This document shows, in pieces, positions 36,108 through 56,765 of a stretch of 64,000 bases of DNA. Below the pieces are notes generated by a model. That model was given only the letters and a program-made list of their open reading frames with translations, searched no databases and had not been told where the DNA came from. How positions within the stretch are numbered: position 1 is the stretch's first letter; each line of letters starts with the position of its first letter. The position numbers and the translations under genes were made by a program. Location: contig JACVTC010000165.1 in the NCBI GenBank assembly GCA_016946835.1, positions 245,001 to 309,000 on the forward strand. The letters are read 5' to 3'. This DNA is from Neocallimastix lanati (nom. inval.) (lineage: Eukaryota; Neocallimastigomycota; Neocallimastigomycetes; Neocallimastigales; Neocallimastigaceae).

Positions 36108-38179
36108 ATTTAGAGTATGATAGTACCATCAGGGTTATAATATTGAACGAAATATACAAAAAGTCTATTAAATAATTGCACAAGTGTATATTTAATGATA
36201 AATGAATTAAAAGAAAGATTTTCAGAAACAGGACCATTAAGACCGAAAATCGAAATGAAAATAAAAAATATTAGAAATTGAAAACCATGATTTTAAGCTG
36301 TACTTAGATAATCTTAACTCGATATTTACAGAATATTTAATGAGATAAAATTGAAAAATAAATCAGAACTGAGTGAAAAAACAAAAATTTTACACTTTTC
36401 AGAGGAATTAAATATAGTCGGAATTGCATATTCCTTCATATTTCAATATTATAACATATTCCATAGTGATATAGTTATTTTTTATTATCTTTTTTTAAAT
36501 TTTAATATTTTGTTAAATTTTTCAATAAAACATTAAAATAAAAAATTAAAGTTTTGATTTATTATTTCTGGTATAGTTGTTAGTAAATATTACCATAAAT
36601 CAAACCATTTAGAATTATAATAAATAAATAAATAAATAAATAAATAAAAATAATAAATAAAACATAATAAATAAAATAAATATAAAAGTTAAATAAAACT
36701 TTTGCGTTTTACAACGTTTATGTATTTATTATATTATTTTATTATAGATATATTGAAAAACCATATAATCATTTATAAGAAGACATAACTAAACTAAGTA
36801 CAATTATCAAGAAAAAGAGTAGAAATCAAAGAAGTATATCAACACGAAGATCAAATTTTAACAGAGTTCGAAATGAGAAACTTCCATATAATTTCAATAA
36901 AGAAACAAATTCCAATGAATACTGTCACTATTGCCATAAAAATGGATATACAGCTGATAACTATTTTTTCAACCTATCAAATTCATCAAAGAATAACTAT
37001 AAGGGGAGAAAAGAAAAAAGTAATAATAATAAATCAAGAAATAAAAATAAAAACAAAAATAAAAGAGCACCTTTAAGCAGGAATGGTAGTAAGAGAAACT
37101 TCAAATCATATAATGTTAATGATGAAGAACAAAACAATTCAGATTCAGATTCATATCCTTCATTTGACTTCTGTTTCAATATAACAACTAATATTTTAAA
37201 AGATAATTATAATAACAATTCAGTAACTCCTAGGAACATAAAGGTAAATAAAGTAAAGGCAAAAATCTTAAAAGAAGAAAATAATGATAAGGAAGATAAC
37301 AAGAATCATGAATCATTGATAATGGAAAAGGAATCAATTTACCCAAAAATATAAAAATACTATCAAAACATTGAAGAAGTTTCTAATAGAGGGATGATAT
37401 TCCAAAATGGATAATCCGAAAAAATTTACAAAAAGAGTTATTACAAAGAGATATATAACAACCACTCATTACCTATGTTTTTTTTTTTTTTTATAACTTT
37501 ATTATAACTAATTATTACTATATATACAAATGATGAAAACTTTTTTTACTTTAAATGCAATTTTAATTAAAAATATAGAATATAAATATTAAATAATATA
37601 GGACTAAAATTATGACATGCTAGATTAGGTCATTATTACAATCAGAATCTTTAAAAAAAATTTTTTTTTTAGAAAATAACAACATTAAGGAAGAAAAGAA
37701 TGATGATCTAAATTGTGAAGATTGCAACATTAGTAAACTTAAGAAAAAAACCATTCAACAAAACCACCAACAAAAGTACTTCCTCAATACAAATCGTGCA
37801 TTCTGATATCGTCGGACCACCAAAGACTTCACCATCATTTAGTGGATACAATTATTATATAACATTCATTGATGACTTCAGTAGAAAATGTTGAGTTTAT
37901 TTACTTAAAAACATAAATCTGGGGGTAGTGCATAAATTTATTGAGATTTCATAAACTTATGAAAAATACTTGTAATTATATAAAATAAAGGAAATAAGAT
38001 CTATAAATTCCTCAAATCCTTCAGATAGACAAATTGGTTTAATGGATGAAATACAATAATGAAAATATATTAGATAATAATTCAGAAAAAAGTAAAAATT
38101 AATAAAAAATAAAATTAATGAAGATTTATATTATATGAAGAGCAAAGATCTCAAAAATAATGATAATAATGAAATCCAG

Positions 38180-38225
<46 letters not shown>

Positions 38226-39176
38226 AAAATCAATTTTCTAAAATTGAAATAAAATTAGATCAAAATTTTGGGGAACATCAAGAGGAAATATTTATAATAA
38301 ATAAATAAATCATATTTTGAAAGGAAAAAAGAAATTCAGATAATGAAAATGAAAGCCCGTAAAAAGAAATAGAATTAATAATATTAATATTGATAATTCC
38401 AAAGACTTATGAAGAAGCTGATAATTCAAAAAAAAAATGACGATAAATAGAAAAAATGCAATATACAAAAAGAACAATAAAATTTATATGGAAATAATGT
38501 TATGGAAATTGTGGAAAACCAAAAATATTCTAAAAGGCATTAAACCACGTGATGTTAAATGTGTTTTTTAATAATTAAAATAATAGTATATATAAAGCAA
38601 TATTGGTTAATTAAAGGTTTTCTCTAAAATTAAAGGAGTGGATTACACTTGTACCTATTCCCATACAATAGAAATAGATATTTTTAGACTAACAATGGTT
38701 ATTGGCATCCAATAAAACTTTTGCGTTTTATTGGATGCTGAAGCTGCATACTTGAATGCTAATCTAGATAAGAAAAATTATGTTTAAATTCCAATCAGTG
38801 ATAAAAAAAAACTTCCATTACTGTGAAAATCTGGATTATTACAAAAGATTCTCCATGGACTCAAACAAGCCAGAAGACAACCGTTTTACGAAATTGCCTG
38901 TTTTCATAAGAAAACTGAGTTAATTCAATATAATACTGATTGTTGTTTATTTGGAAAGAATAAAAAAAATAATGAATTATGCTTATTACTAACTCTTTCA
39001 ACTCTTTATATTGATGATATATTAATTTCAGGAGAAAATAAATAAAGAAATTAACCAAAGTAATTACAAAGATAAAGCATAAATACAAAATTTTTACAGA
39101 TAAAAGAGAAAATAAAATCATATGAAATTAATATAATTAAAAAACAGGTAAAAGCTATAAAATTAATCAAAAGGAT

Positions 39177-39234
<58 letters not shown>

Positions 39235-39673
39235 AAGAAATGTTAACTAACTACAATATAATCAATACTAAAATGATTAAGACACTCTATATTGATGTAA
39301 AATTAGAAGAAGATAAAGAAAACTCTAAAACAAAAAAAAAATTAAAAAACTGATTATAAGAGATTGATTGGATCCCAACGATATGTATCAACAAAAAACA
39401 AGACCAGATAGAGTATTTGCAGTAAATCAAGATAAAAGATTTTCTGAGAATCCAACAGAGGATGATTTTAATACAGGTATTCAAATATTAAAATACCTTA
39501 AAAAAAAAAAAGCAAAGGAATACTCAATCCATTATAATTAAAAGAAATTTTTTAAAGAGTTTAGTGTGATGTAGATTTCGGGGAGTAAGAAAATTAAAAG
39601 AAGAATCGCCTCAGGATATATCTTTTATATTAGGAAATAGTCCAACATCATAGAAATCAATTACTCAAAAAAA

Positions 39674-39713
<40 letters not shown>

Positions 39714-40023
39714 GCCTTACCAACCATAAAAAGTCGAATACAAAAGTTTAACAGAATGTACAAAGCAAGCTATATGGTTTAAAAAAAATAATTAGTAAAT
39801 GAATTATTCAACAAGAGTATTAAAATTAATATTAGAATAGATAATAAACCATACTAGGATAAATAACTGAAAATGAAAAAAAAAAAAAAAAAAAAAAAAG
39901 GGGGGACAATACAAATACATGGACATAAAATACAAATTATACTGAAGAATGAAATTATAAAAAAAATGAAATCTCAAATTAACACTCATTGGTTCTAAAT
40001 TCAATGATGGCCGATCCATTAAC

Positions 40024-40062
<39 letters not shown>

Positions 40063-40128
40063 AAAAAAAAGTATTTCTGGACGTAAACTCAAATATTTTG
40101 CCGATTTCATGAAAATGTAGAAAATGCT
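35799..40128 (+). pseudogene. Copia gag-pol, broken
   Basis: The gag start is lost (AAAGG where the other copy has AAATG). Recognisable pieces follow. FHKWYSDLKLFLNSEELGDY is near 35,970. The zinc knuckle YCHYCHKNGYTADN is near 36,920. NCEDCNISKLKKK is near 37,715. The integrase core HSDIVGPP...YYITFIDDFSRK is near 37,800-37,890. LDAEAAYLNANLDKKNYV and HGLKQA are near 38,740-38,870. The reverse-transcriptase catalytic YIDDILISG is near 39,015. RNase H KTRPDRVFAVNQDKRFSENP is near 39,400. An insertion of about 300 bp splits gag at 36,442-36,748. Many stops are TAA or TAG. Confidence 0.85.
36442..36748. other. Insertion of about 300 bp inside copia gag
   Basis: Comparison with the truncated copy shows gag continuous there between the codons for FTFPY and the following Asp/Glu-rich segment. 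Here about 300 bp of AT-rich DNA intervenes, containing (AAAT)n at 36,620-36,650 and ending TTATTATAG. It could be a small element or a solo LTR. Clear terminal repeats were not seen. Confidence 0.55.
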
Positions 40129-40142
40129 AATGTAGGGGGGAA

Positions 40143-40409
40143 TATTAAATATCACAATTATGTATTTAATTACATTGTTTACATTGTACATTATACTACG
40201 TTATTTAATTTAAAAATATTTTTATTCGCATACTATCCTACAGTGTAACGTTAAATGTTACCAATAATGTTAGACCAATGTAGAAAAAAGATTATTAATA
40301 GTATGTAATGACATATTCTTAAATGAATAGGTTTTTTTCTTTAAAAAGCAATAAAATATATAATAAAATATAAATATCTTTCCTTATTTTAAGATATATA
40401 TATATTACG
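40143..40409 (+). repeat. 3' LTR of the copia element
   Basis: Shares TTATG(T)..TTTAATTACATTG, TTACCAATAATGTTAGAC, TTCTTAAATGAATAGGT and AAGCAATAAAA with the 5' LTR. Both ends have drifted (TATTAAAT at the start, ATATATTACG at the end). Confidence 0.8.
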
Positions 40410-41312
40410 ATTTTTTAAATACTAAAATAAAAATAAAAAAAATATTATACATTTTAATAGATTATTTATGGATAGGATGAATTAATGATTTTTAATTTTT
40501 TTATTATTATTAATTAATTATTATTATTTAATGATTGATAATTTTTTTTTTTTTTTTTTTTTTTTAATAATAAATTAAAAATTAAAAATAAAAAAATTAT
40601 AAATTAAATTAAAAAATAGTAAATACGGAAAATAAATTAATATAATAAAATTAAGTATTATGTTATATATATGTTTTTCTTTAATAATAAGATAAAAAAT
40701 AAAATAAAATTAAAATTTAGAAATAATTATAAAAAAAAATAATATTAGACGATTATTAATATTATAATTATTATTATTATTATTATATATCATAGTTAAT
40801 ATTATAATTTTAATTATATATATAAATATATATATTTTTTGATTATTATTAAAAATATATATGTTTTTCTTAAAATTTTTTTCTTTATCATAAAAACAAA
40901 AATCATTATTATAAATATATATATGATTTTCTTTCTTTTCATTTTTTTGTATTATTCATTTTGTTTTTTTATACTATTTTATTTTTTTCCTTGGTTTTTT
41001 AGGTAATATAATGAATATATATTTATTTTATAATGTTGATAAAGATATACCATTAAAAAAAAAAAAAAAATTTTTTTTTCTTAGTTGTGAATATTGATGT
41101 TATTTAGATTTATTTAAACAAAAATAAAATAATAATAATAATAATAATAAAATGATTTTGGCTATTGTCATTTAGTTTTATTTATTTATTTATTTATTTT
41201 TTATTTTTATTTTTATTTTCATTTTTATTTTTATTTTTTTTTTTTATTTTATTTTATTTTTTTATTTTTTTCTTTTAGTTATTCCAGTCCTATTTTCCTA
41301 ATACTTTTAAAT
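40410..41312. other. AT-rich flank downstream of the zinc-finger gene
   Basis: Intergenic DNA of A/T homopolymers and a TTTA/ATTTTT tract at 41,180-41,275. No gene was seen. Confidence 0.55.
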
Positions 41313-48064
<6,752 letters not shown>

Positions 48065-49136
48065 ATTATTTATTATTTATTCTATTTTTTATTACAATTA
48101 TTGATATTATTATTGAAGTATTGTCTTTTTTTTTTATACTTTCTGTTCTTATTTTTATTATACAACAATAATTATATATATATAAATATTAAAAAAAAAT
48201 AATAATAATAAATATATATATTAGTATTAATTATACTATAGTATAAAAATAATAAATTAATAATAATTTTTGGTATAAATGTTTAATAATTTATAATGAT
48301 ATAAGTATTATTTTATATTGACCATAAATTATTTAAATATTAATCATTATTTAATTCTATTAATAATATAATAAATATTTAAATAGAATATTTAAAATAT
48401 ATATATATGTGTGTGTATTATTTTTATTCATATATTTAATATCATGAAAATTTTTTTTTTTTTTTTTGGTTTTAATAATATAAAAAATATTATAATTGAT
48501 TTCTATTTCTATAAATAATTTTATCCTTTTTTTTTTTTTTTTTTGTTTTTTGTTTTTTGTTTTTTTGATTGTTACATTAAATTAATGAAATTTTAAATAT
48601 ATATAGACAACATTATTAATAATAAAAAAATATAATTCATAATAATAAATAATTTTTTTTTTTTTTTGGTTTACCTTTTACTTTCCAATAACTTTTTCTA
48701 TTTTTGTTTGTATTAATAATTATTATTAATTTTTCTTTAAAAAAAATAAAAAAAGAAAGAAATGAGGAAAGAATTGACTATTATTAAAAGTTTAAATATA
48801 TATATATATATAGTCTTATATTTCTATAAATTCCTTTTATTTTATTTTTCTTTTTTTTAGTTCTTTAAATTTTTTCAAGTTTAAATATATTCTAATTCCT
48901 TAACAAATATACCAATTAGAAATATATAGTTCTATTTTCTTTTCTTTTTTTTTTTCCTTTTTTTAATTTTAAACGTTCACTTAAATGGGTATCAATAATA
49001 AAAAAGAAAAAGGAAATATAAAAAAAATTTTTTTTTTTAATTTAGTTTTATTGTTCTTAAGATTTCAAATATATATCGTATTATATTAATTGTAAAATGA
49101 TATATAATATATATTTAAGTATATTCCCATTTAATA

Positions 49137-49174
<38 letters not shown>

Positions 49175-50024
49175 TTATTTTTTTTCCTAATGTTTTTCTA
49201 TTAACTTTTCATACTCGTTATCTTTAATATATATTAATGAAAAATAAAAATTTTCTTTATATATATATGATAATGTATGAAAAGTAGTTGTTTTCCTTTT
49301 TTATATAAAAAAATGTTTTTTTTTTTTTTTTTTTATCTAGTATTTTCTTCTTATTAATTAATAAACTTTTTTTTAGTAATTTTCTGAAATTTCGTTATCT
49401 TTCTTTCCTTTTTATAAATAGAACATTTATATTCTATTCCATTGAATATGAATGCTAAATAATATACAGATATATAGATATAAAGATATTATCTTCACTT
49501 TTTCTTTCAAAATATATTCAGTCTTTATATATATAATTGCTTTAATTTATTTTTATGATATATATTAGTTTTTTATTCTCTTTTTTATATATTATAATAT
49601 TATTTCTTCTTTCCTCTTCTAAAAGAAAAGATATAATTATTTTTTTTTTCTTAATTAAAAGTTTAATGACAAGAAATATTGCTAAAAGAAAAATAATAAT
49701 GAATAATTACGATATATGAAGATATGTAAATTATTTTTTTCTCTCAATTCAATAAATATATAATAATATTATATATAAAAAAAAAGGTTTTTTCTTTTCT
49801 TTTTTTTTTTTTTTTTTTTTTTTTGATATTTTTTTAATTATATATTAGGTTTGAAGTAATTTAATATTATAAAAGAATATTTTAAAAAAAAAAAAAGTAC
49901 GATATATGTTATTATTATTAAAAAAAATGTTAATAAATAAACTAATAAATATATAAAATATTAAATATATATTATTATATAGACATATAAATATAAAAAA
50001 TAGCTTTTTTTAAAAAAAAATAAA

Positions 50025-50061
<37 letters not shown>

Positions 50062-50161
50062 AGCCTAATTATAATACTATTAAAAAAAAAATATCAAACA
50101 AATTAATTATAATTATTATAATTATTATTAAATCCAATAAAAAAAAAAATAATAAAATGTA

Positions 50162-50195
<34 letters not shown>

Positions 50196-50850
50196 TTTAT
50201 TTATTAAAATAAAAAATAAACTCTAATAAAAAAAAAAAATTAATATTAAATATTTAATATTTATTATTTATTATTTATTATTTATTATTTATTATTTATT
50301 ATTTATTATTTATTATATAGTTTTATATAATAAAAATAACATTTTATTACGTAGAAAGATAAATAATATTTCTATAATAATTATAGTTTATTATAATTAT
50401 AGTACTTTTTATGATTCTAATTTATTACAGTTAATTATAATTTATTGTAATAATTATAGTTTATTTTATTCATATTAAATTCTTCTGTATAAATTAAAAA
50501 TTAAAAATGAAATAACAGAAAAAAAAAATTTTTTTTCAATTAATAAATCAAATTTTTTCCTAAATTATATTCACAGATAATTAAAATAAACTTTAATAAA
50601 TAATAAATTATATCTTATATTTTAAATTATTTATTTTATATCAATTATTCATTTATTATTTGTTACTATTATTTATTATTCATTTATTATTTGTTACTAT
50701 TATTTATTATTCATTTATTATTAATTATTAATTATTTATTATTTTTATTATTAATTATTTATTATTTATTATTTTTATTATTATTATCATATTTCATTAT
50801 TTCATTATTATTATATTACATCATATTTTTTATAGACATTTATATATATA
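48065..50850. other. Gene-free upstream region of the zinc-finger gene
   Basis: Long A- and T-runs and TTTCTTTT-rich tracts. A heptamer (TTATTTA)n block lies at 50,257-50,316. Presumably it includes the promoter and 5' UTR of the zinc-finger gene, but I can point to no specific site. Confidence 0.55.
50257..50316. repeat. Heptamer satellite (TTATTTA)n
   Basis: About eight tandem copies of the same 7-mer found at 16.1-16.6 kb and 56.5-56.7 kb. Confidence 0.85.
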
Positions 50851-50861
50851 CATATATCCTT

Positions 50862-51044
50862 GAATATCTAACTGAAGCTACAAACAGTTTTAATAAGAAA
50901 TTATTTGTTGCTGAAAATATTAAAAAGAATTTCACTGCTAAACTAAAAGTCAAGGCTACATTTGAAGCAATTAAGAAAGAAGAAAAAATGTCTCTAGTAT
51001 TTGGTCCTACGAGTGAGAATAATAATTCAAGTCATTTATCATAA
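50862..51044 (+). pseudogene. Short coding relic with possible IS3 OrfA-like helix-turn-helix
   Basis: An open frame of about 60 codons reads EYLTEATNSFNKKLFVAE, then NFTAKLKVKATFEAIKKEEK, then FGPTSENNNSSHLS and a stop. Its composition differs from the AT-only flanks. FTAxxKxKxxxEAIKxEK resembles the start of the helix-turn-helix in IS3-type transposase OrfA proteins (FTAEFKAKVALEALKGEKT, family pattern from memory). The resemblance then fades. It may instead be the last exon of a lost gene. Confidence 0.3.
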
Positions 51045-51523
51045 ATAAATAAAGTAATAAATATATAAAATACATATAAATATAAAAAATAGCTTTTAAA
51101 AAAAAAATAAAAAAACTAAAAAAATAAAAAGTAAAAAAAAAATAAATGTAAATGAAAAAAGTATTGCTGCTAAATAAATAAACTAGTAAATGAATAAATA
51201 AATATACATTTTATTTATTTATTATCATTCATCATTTATATTAATTATTACATTAATGATTTAAATGATAATATTACTCAATAATAATACTCTTAAATAT
51301 AATAATAAACTAAATTTTTTCTTATAGAAAAGAATAATAGAATAAAATAAAAATGTAAGTATATATAAATATTTCTATGATTATTAATGTATTACTTAAA
51401 TTTTACATGAAGATTGAACTTTTTTGTTAAGATATATTATAATATATATAATAAATTAATTATGTATTATTTTTTTTTAGATTTTGGTATATATGGAGGC
51501 CATTTATTATTTCGTTATTATTC

Positions 51524-51555
<32 letters not shown>

Positions 51556-51940
51556 TATTATTATTTATTATTTCATTATTATTTATATATCATTATCCTA
51601 TTATTTCAATAATAATAAAGAAAATGATTAAATGTATATGTATGTATTACTATATAAATAAAGGAAATATTCTATATTTTATATTACATTATTCTACATA
51701 TAGAATTTTTTTTTTTTTTTTAATTCAAAATGAAAATGAAATAAATTAAATTAAAAACTTTATAAATTATATTTTTTTTTTTTTATTTCAAAGTTTAATT
51801 ATATATTTAGCAATATATTATAAGTTTATTGTTAATCAGATTTCATTCATAAATAAAATTATTATTAACTAATACTATAAAAATTATTGTTAAATTTAAA
51901 AGAAATGTTTTCTTTATTTTTTTTTTATTTTTTTTTTATT
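51045..51940. other. AT-rich intergenic stretch
   Basis: Only A/T-rich repeats and chance frames seen. Confidence 0.5.
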
Positions 51941-51942
51941 TT

Positions 51943-52001
51943 TAAATCAAGATATGTATAAGCCGCTTCTTTTGCGCCACTACCATAGAACCATCTCTAT
52001 A
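51943..52001 (-). other. Possible last exon of an unidentified minus-strand gene
   Basis: After an acceptor-like TTATAG, a minus-strand frame reads RWFYGSGAKEAAYTYLDLKN and runs to a Lys-rich end and stop near 51,920. It is locally G/C-rich, unlike the flanks, and the codons look selected. I found no convincing upstream exon in 52,020-52,700. It may be a remnant of a longer gene. Confidence 0.3.
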
Positions 52002-52480
52002 AAAATGGATAATTCATTATCTCCTCTTTTTTTTTTTAATTAATATTCTTCATTGTTTTATTGAGTCGTTATTTTTTTCTTCTTTTTTTTTTGACTTTCC
52101 TTCATGTGTAGAAAAAAAAAAATAACTTTGTTAATTATTTATATACATATATAAATATATAAATATGTATATAAAATAATTAACAAACTATAATAAGAAT
52201 CTTTGTTAATAAATAATATATAATATATAATATATAATATATAATTAATAATAAATAATAAATAAATAATAAGTAATAAATAATAAATACTAAATGACTA
52301 GAAAAATATATATATATAAAATAAAGAATAAAGAATAGAACAAATAATAATGATGATAATAGTAATAAATGAGTAAATGAGTGAACATTAATAATTAATA
52401 AAAAAATAGTATAAAAAACTTATTAATAATATATAATAAAAATTACAGCAAATGTAAAACAAGGAATAAAATAGAATATA

Positions 52481-52531
<51 letters not shown>

Positions 52532-53459
52532 ATTTAATAATAAATTATATTGAACCTTAATTAACTATGAAATTTTTATGAATCATTCAGTTTTATATTA
52601 AAATTACAAATGAGTTTTAAATTCTAATTGAAATTTATTATTCAATTATTCATTCATTCATTTATAAAAGTTTATGTTTCTTACTTTTCTTTATTAAAAA
52701 TAAAAAGAACGGAAAAAGAAAAAAAAAATATATATATATATATATATCTTTTGTTAAAAATAGAATTTGAAAATAATAAACAAACAAAAAAAAATAATAA
52801 TTAAACAAAAAAATAATTATTTCAATTTAACAAGAATTATACAATAAGTGTTCAAGTGGTTTAATATAAAGAAAATTTTATAATATTTAAAGTATTAATA
52901 AATTTTATAATAAAATAAAAATTTAAATATATCGATTTAAATAAATAAATAATAATTATAGAAAGTAATAATAAATAAAAATAAAAAGATAAAGTTAATA
53001 AGTTTATAAGTTTATTTATCAACTTTAATTTTAAAATTTAAATCTATATTAAAAATTAAAATTTTCAAAGTCCTTCAATAATGCTTAACAAAAGATAGAA
53101 TTATTTATTATTAGGATTTATAATTTTATTAACAATTAAATGATTAAAAAAAAAATTTCTAATAAAGCAAAATAAATCGATTAAAATAGAATAAAATTAA
53201 AATGAAAACGGTCGATTTTAAAATATTTATTAAAATTCTATTTTATATAAATAAAATGGCCTATTTGTTTAATTCAATTAAACTTAATGAATTAAATAAT
53301 AAAAAAAAAAAAAATTGAAGTTTAATAAATAAATAGTAAATTAACATCTACAAAATTATTTATAATGAATAAAAATGTTGCTTATTTTTTATACTATTTC
53401 TTATTTTATTATAATTATTTCATTTTTAATTGTTAATTATTTAATGACAAAATTTATTA

Positions 53460-53530
53460 TTATTCATCTATTATTTATCTATTATTTATCTATTATTTAT
53501 CTATTATTTATCTATTATTTATCTATTATT
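53460..53530. repeat. 11-bp tandem array (TATTATTTATC)n
   Basis: About six consecutive copies, apparently a variant of the heptamer satellite theme. Confidence 0.85.
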
Positions 53531-55599
53531 CATTATTAATTATTATTATTATTTATTATTAATTATTATTATTATTTATTATTAATTATATTGTTATTTT
53601 TTATTTAATTATTATTATTTATATTATTTATTTTTAATTATATTATTATTATTAATTATTAATTATTCATTAAATATTACATTTATTTATTTAATATTAC
53701 AGTTATTTATTTATTTTTATTATTATTTATTTATTATTATTCTAATATTCTATTATTTATTGTTAATGTTGTAATAATTACCAACTATATAATTATTTTA
53801 AAACATCAAAATATCAAAATTTCAATTAATAAATAATTACAGTATAAATATTAAAAAAAAAAAAACAGTATATAAGTTTTTATGTCTATTAAAATAACTA
53901 ATTATAAAATCTTGTTTTGTTTTTGTTTCAGTTTTGAATATAATAGTCATGAATATAATATAATTATTTATTATCTATTTTTTCTATTTTTAAAATATTT
54001 TAAAATATTTTAAATATGTACTTCATTTACTTTTTTTTTTGTATTTTTTTAAATATTTTTAATTTGTGTTTGTTTACCATTATGTACATGTCTTCCTAAA
54101 AATTAAAATATTAAACATGATATATAATGCTAATATATTATATAATATATAGAATATATTTACATTATAATATAATATACGATTCCAAAATAAATTAAAT
54201 TAAATGTTATATACTAAAATAAGGATTAAAAGAAATAAAAAAAAATTAAATTTTATTCATAATAAAAATTTTTACATTAAAACTAAAAAATATAAATTAA
54301 AACTTTATTTATTATAATATATAAAAAATTTAAATAAAAATAATTAATAATAAATATAAGATTTTATATTTTAATCTTTTAAATATTCCAAATTTAAATA
54401 TAAAATATTTAATATATAAAATATAAAATATAATATATAATATAGAAATATAGAAATATAGAAGTATAGAAATATAAAAATACAAAATATTAAATATAAA
54501 ATATTAAATATTAAATATGAAATATTAAATATAAAATATAAAAAGATAATTAAATAATGTTTTTTTAAATAATTTTTATACTTAATAATTAAAAAAATTT
54601 ATATAAATAAATGAATAATCAAGTAATTAAATAAATTTAATTAAATCAAATTAAAATTTAACAAATTAAATAAAAAAAAGAAAAAAATTCCTTAAATGGA
54701 AATGAATTATTTAAAATTAATAAAAAAAAAAGATGATTTTGCAAAAAAGGAAAATATCATTTATATTAAATATTAAAAAATGGAATCCAATTTTGTTTCT
54801 TTTTTGTTTTTTTTCTGGTATTTTTTTGTACTTTGAATACAAAAAATATAAAAAAAAAAAAAAAAAAAAAAAGGAAAAAACTAATAATGGTAAAAATTTG
54901 TAAGGTAATATTTATAATAAATAAATAATATATAACATATAATAATAATGATATAACATATTTTTATGTTATATCATTAAGTTGTTTTTGCTAATTTATT
55001 TTATATTTTGATTAGATATAAAATAAATTAACAAAAACAACTTTTATATATGATTTTATGATTTGAATAAACTAATCTAATTAATATTAATATTAGTTTC
55101 ATTCATTAATATAGATTTAAATATATATGCGAATATTCTGTATAAAACTTTCAATTTATGAAATATAACTTTTTGGAAAGATCAAATTAAGAAGTAAAAA
55201 ATAAATATATAAATAAATAAATAAATAAATTTTATTTCGTAGAATTAAGAAAAGAGAAAAAAAATTTTTTTTTCCAATTTTTATTTGTTATTTTTATTTT
55301 TAACCAACCATTTTTGTTTGCTTAAAATTTTCCTTTTTTATACATATTAAACTTACAAACACATTTTTTTTTTAAACTTTTTTATTTTTTTATTAAAAAA
55401 AAAAAAAGATTTATTAAAAGTTATACACTGAACTTTTATAAATTCTATTTATTTATATATACCTGTTTATATATATATTTATATATTTGCATATATATAT
55501 ATTTATTTATAACTCTAAAAGTATCAAGCAATAATGATATATAATAGTTTATATTTAGAGTCTCTATATTTTTATGTTTATATTTATAATCTACATATA

Positions 55600-55765
55600 T
55601 GTCTATGTACTTTTATATTTATATTTATATTCATAATTGTATTTATATTTATATCCATATTTATAATTGTATTTATATTTATATTCATATTCATAGTTAT
55701 ATTCATATTTATAATTATATTCATAATTATATTCATAATTACAATTATGTTTATTTCCATATTTA
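55600..55765. repeat. Diverged tandem array
   Basis: Units built of TATTTATAT and TTCATAATT(G/A) recur with a 12-18 bp period. Confidence 0.75.
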
Positions 55766-56499
55766 GATCACTGTACATCGTTCTTTCCATTTTTTTTTTT
55801 TCATATATTGATTATTTATCCAAAAATAACCAGATCAAAGCATCGATCCTTAAATATTAAAGCATGAAAAAAATTTTATTCCTTTTTTGTTGCCATTAAA
55901 CTTTATTTTATATTTAAATTTTAATATTTTCTATTTATATATCAGTCATTATATATGTATATAAAAAAACAAATTAAAAAAAAAAAAAAAAAATCTCAAA
56001 ATTAAAAAAGTATATCGATTTATATTAATATAATTTACTGTATCATATATTTAATTATTTATATATTTATTATTTATATGTTTAGTTTTTTATTATATAT
56101 TTTGTCATTTATATAATCTATATATTATATTTATATTTATATATTCATATTTATATATAAAATAAAATATACAAAACTTATAATAAAAAAAAAATTTATA
56201 TTTTTTTTAATTAGTAAATAAAATTAACTTTCAAAGTGCATTTAATTTTTAGTTTTAGTTTTATTTTTAAATAAATAATGAAATACTAAATAAATATTGT
56301 ATTTTTAATCTTCTATCAATAATTATTGTTAAAAAAAAAAAAAAAGCAACAATTAATTATTATTAGGTTTAAATATTTCTCAGTATTCTATTAAAGTTTT
56401 AATTAGAAAAGTTGTATTGAAAATAAAAAATTATTCATCTTCGTTATTAATATATTTAATATATTAATTACAATTTAATATCATTTATTTATTATTCAA

Positions 56500-56765
56500 T
56501 TATTTATTATTTATTATTTATTATTTATTATTTATTATTTATTATTTATTATTTATTATTCAATTATTTATTATTTATTATTTATTATTTATTATTTATT
56601 ATTTATTATTCAATTATTTATTATTCAATTATTTATTATTTATTATTTATTATTTATTATTTATTATTTATAGTTATTAGTTTTAACTAATAAAAGGAGC
56701 ATTCATTAATAACTAATAAGTTATTAGTTATTAATTATTAGTTAATTAGTTATTAGTTATTATCA
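56500..56765. repeat. Heptamer satellite ending in inverted TTATTAGTTA repeats
   Basis: (TTATTTA)n is followed at 56,670-56,765 by palindromes built from TTATTAGTT and AACTAATAA. One has 9-bp arms and a 2-nt loop; another has 11-bp arms and a 1-nt spacer. Between them lies AGGAGCATTCATTAATAA, close to the inverse of the AATAAATGCTCTTTTATT motif at 16.2-16.4 kb. Confidence 0.8.

Larger units (their letters stand above)
35428..40409 (+). mobile_element. Nearly full-length Ty1/copia retrotransposon, inactive
   Basis: The element is bounded by LTRs 35428-35679 and 40143-40409, with a polypurine tract (GTAGGGGGGAA) directly before the 3' LTR. At about 5 kb it has the size of a typical copia element. 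Inside, in copia order, are gag, zinc knuckle, integrase, reverse transcriptase and RNase H. Frameshifts, stops and long A-runs kill it. It lies head-to-head (diverging) with the truncated copy at 28970-31055. Confidence 0.9.
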
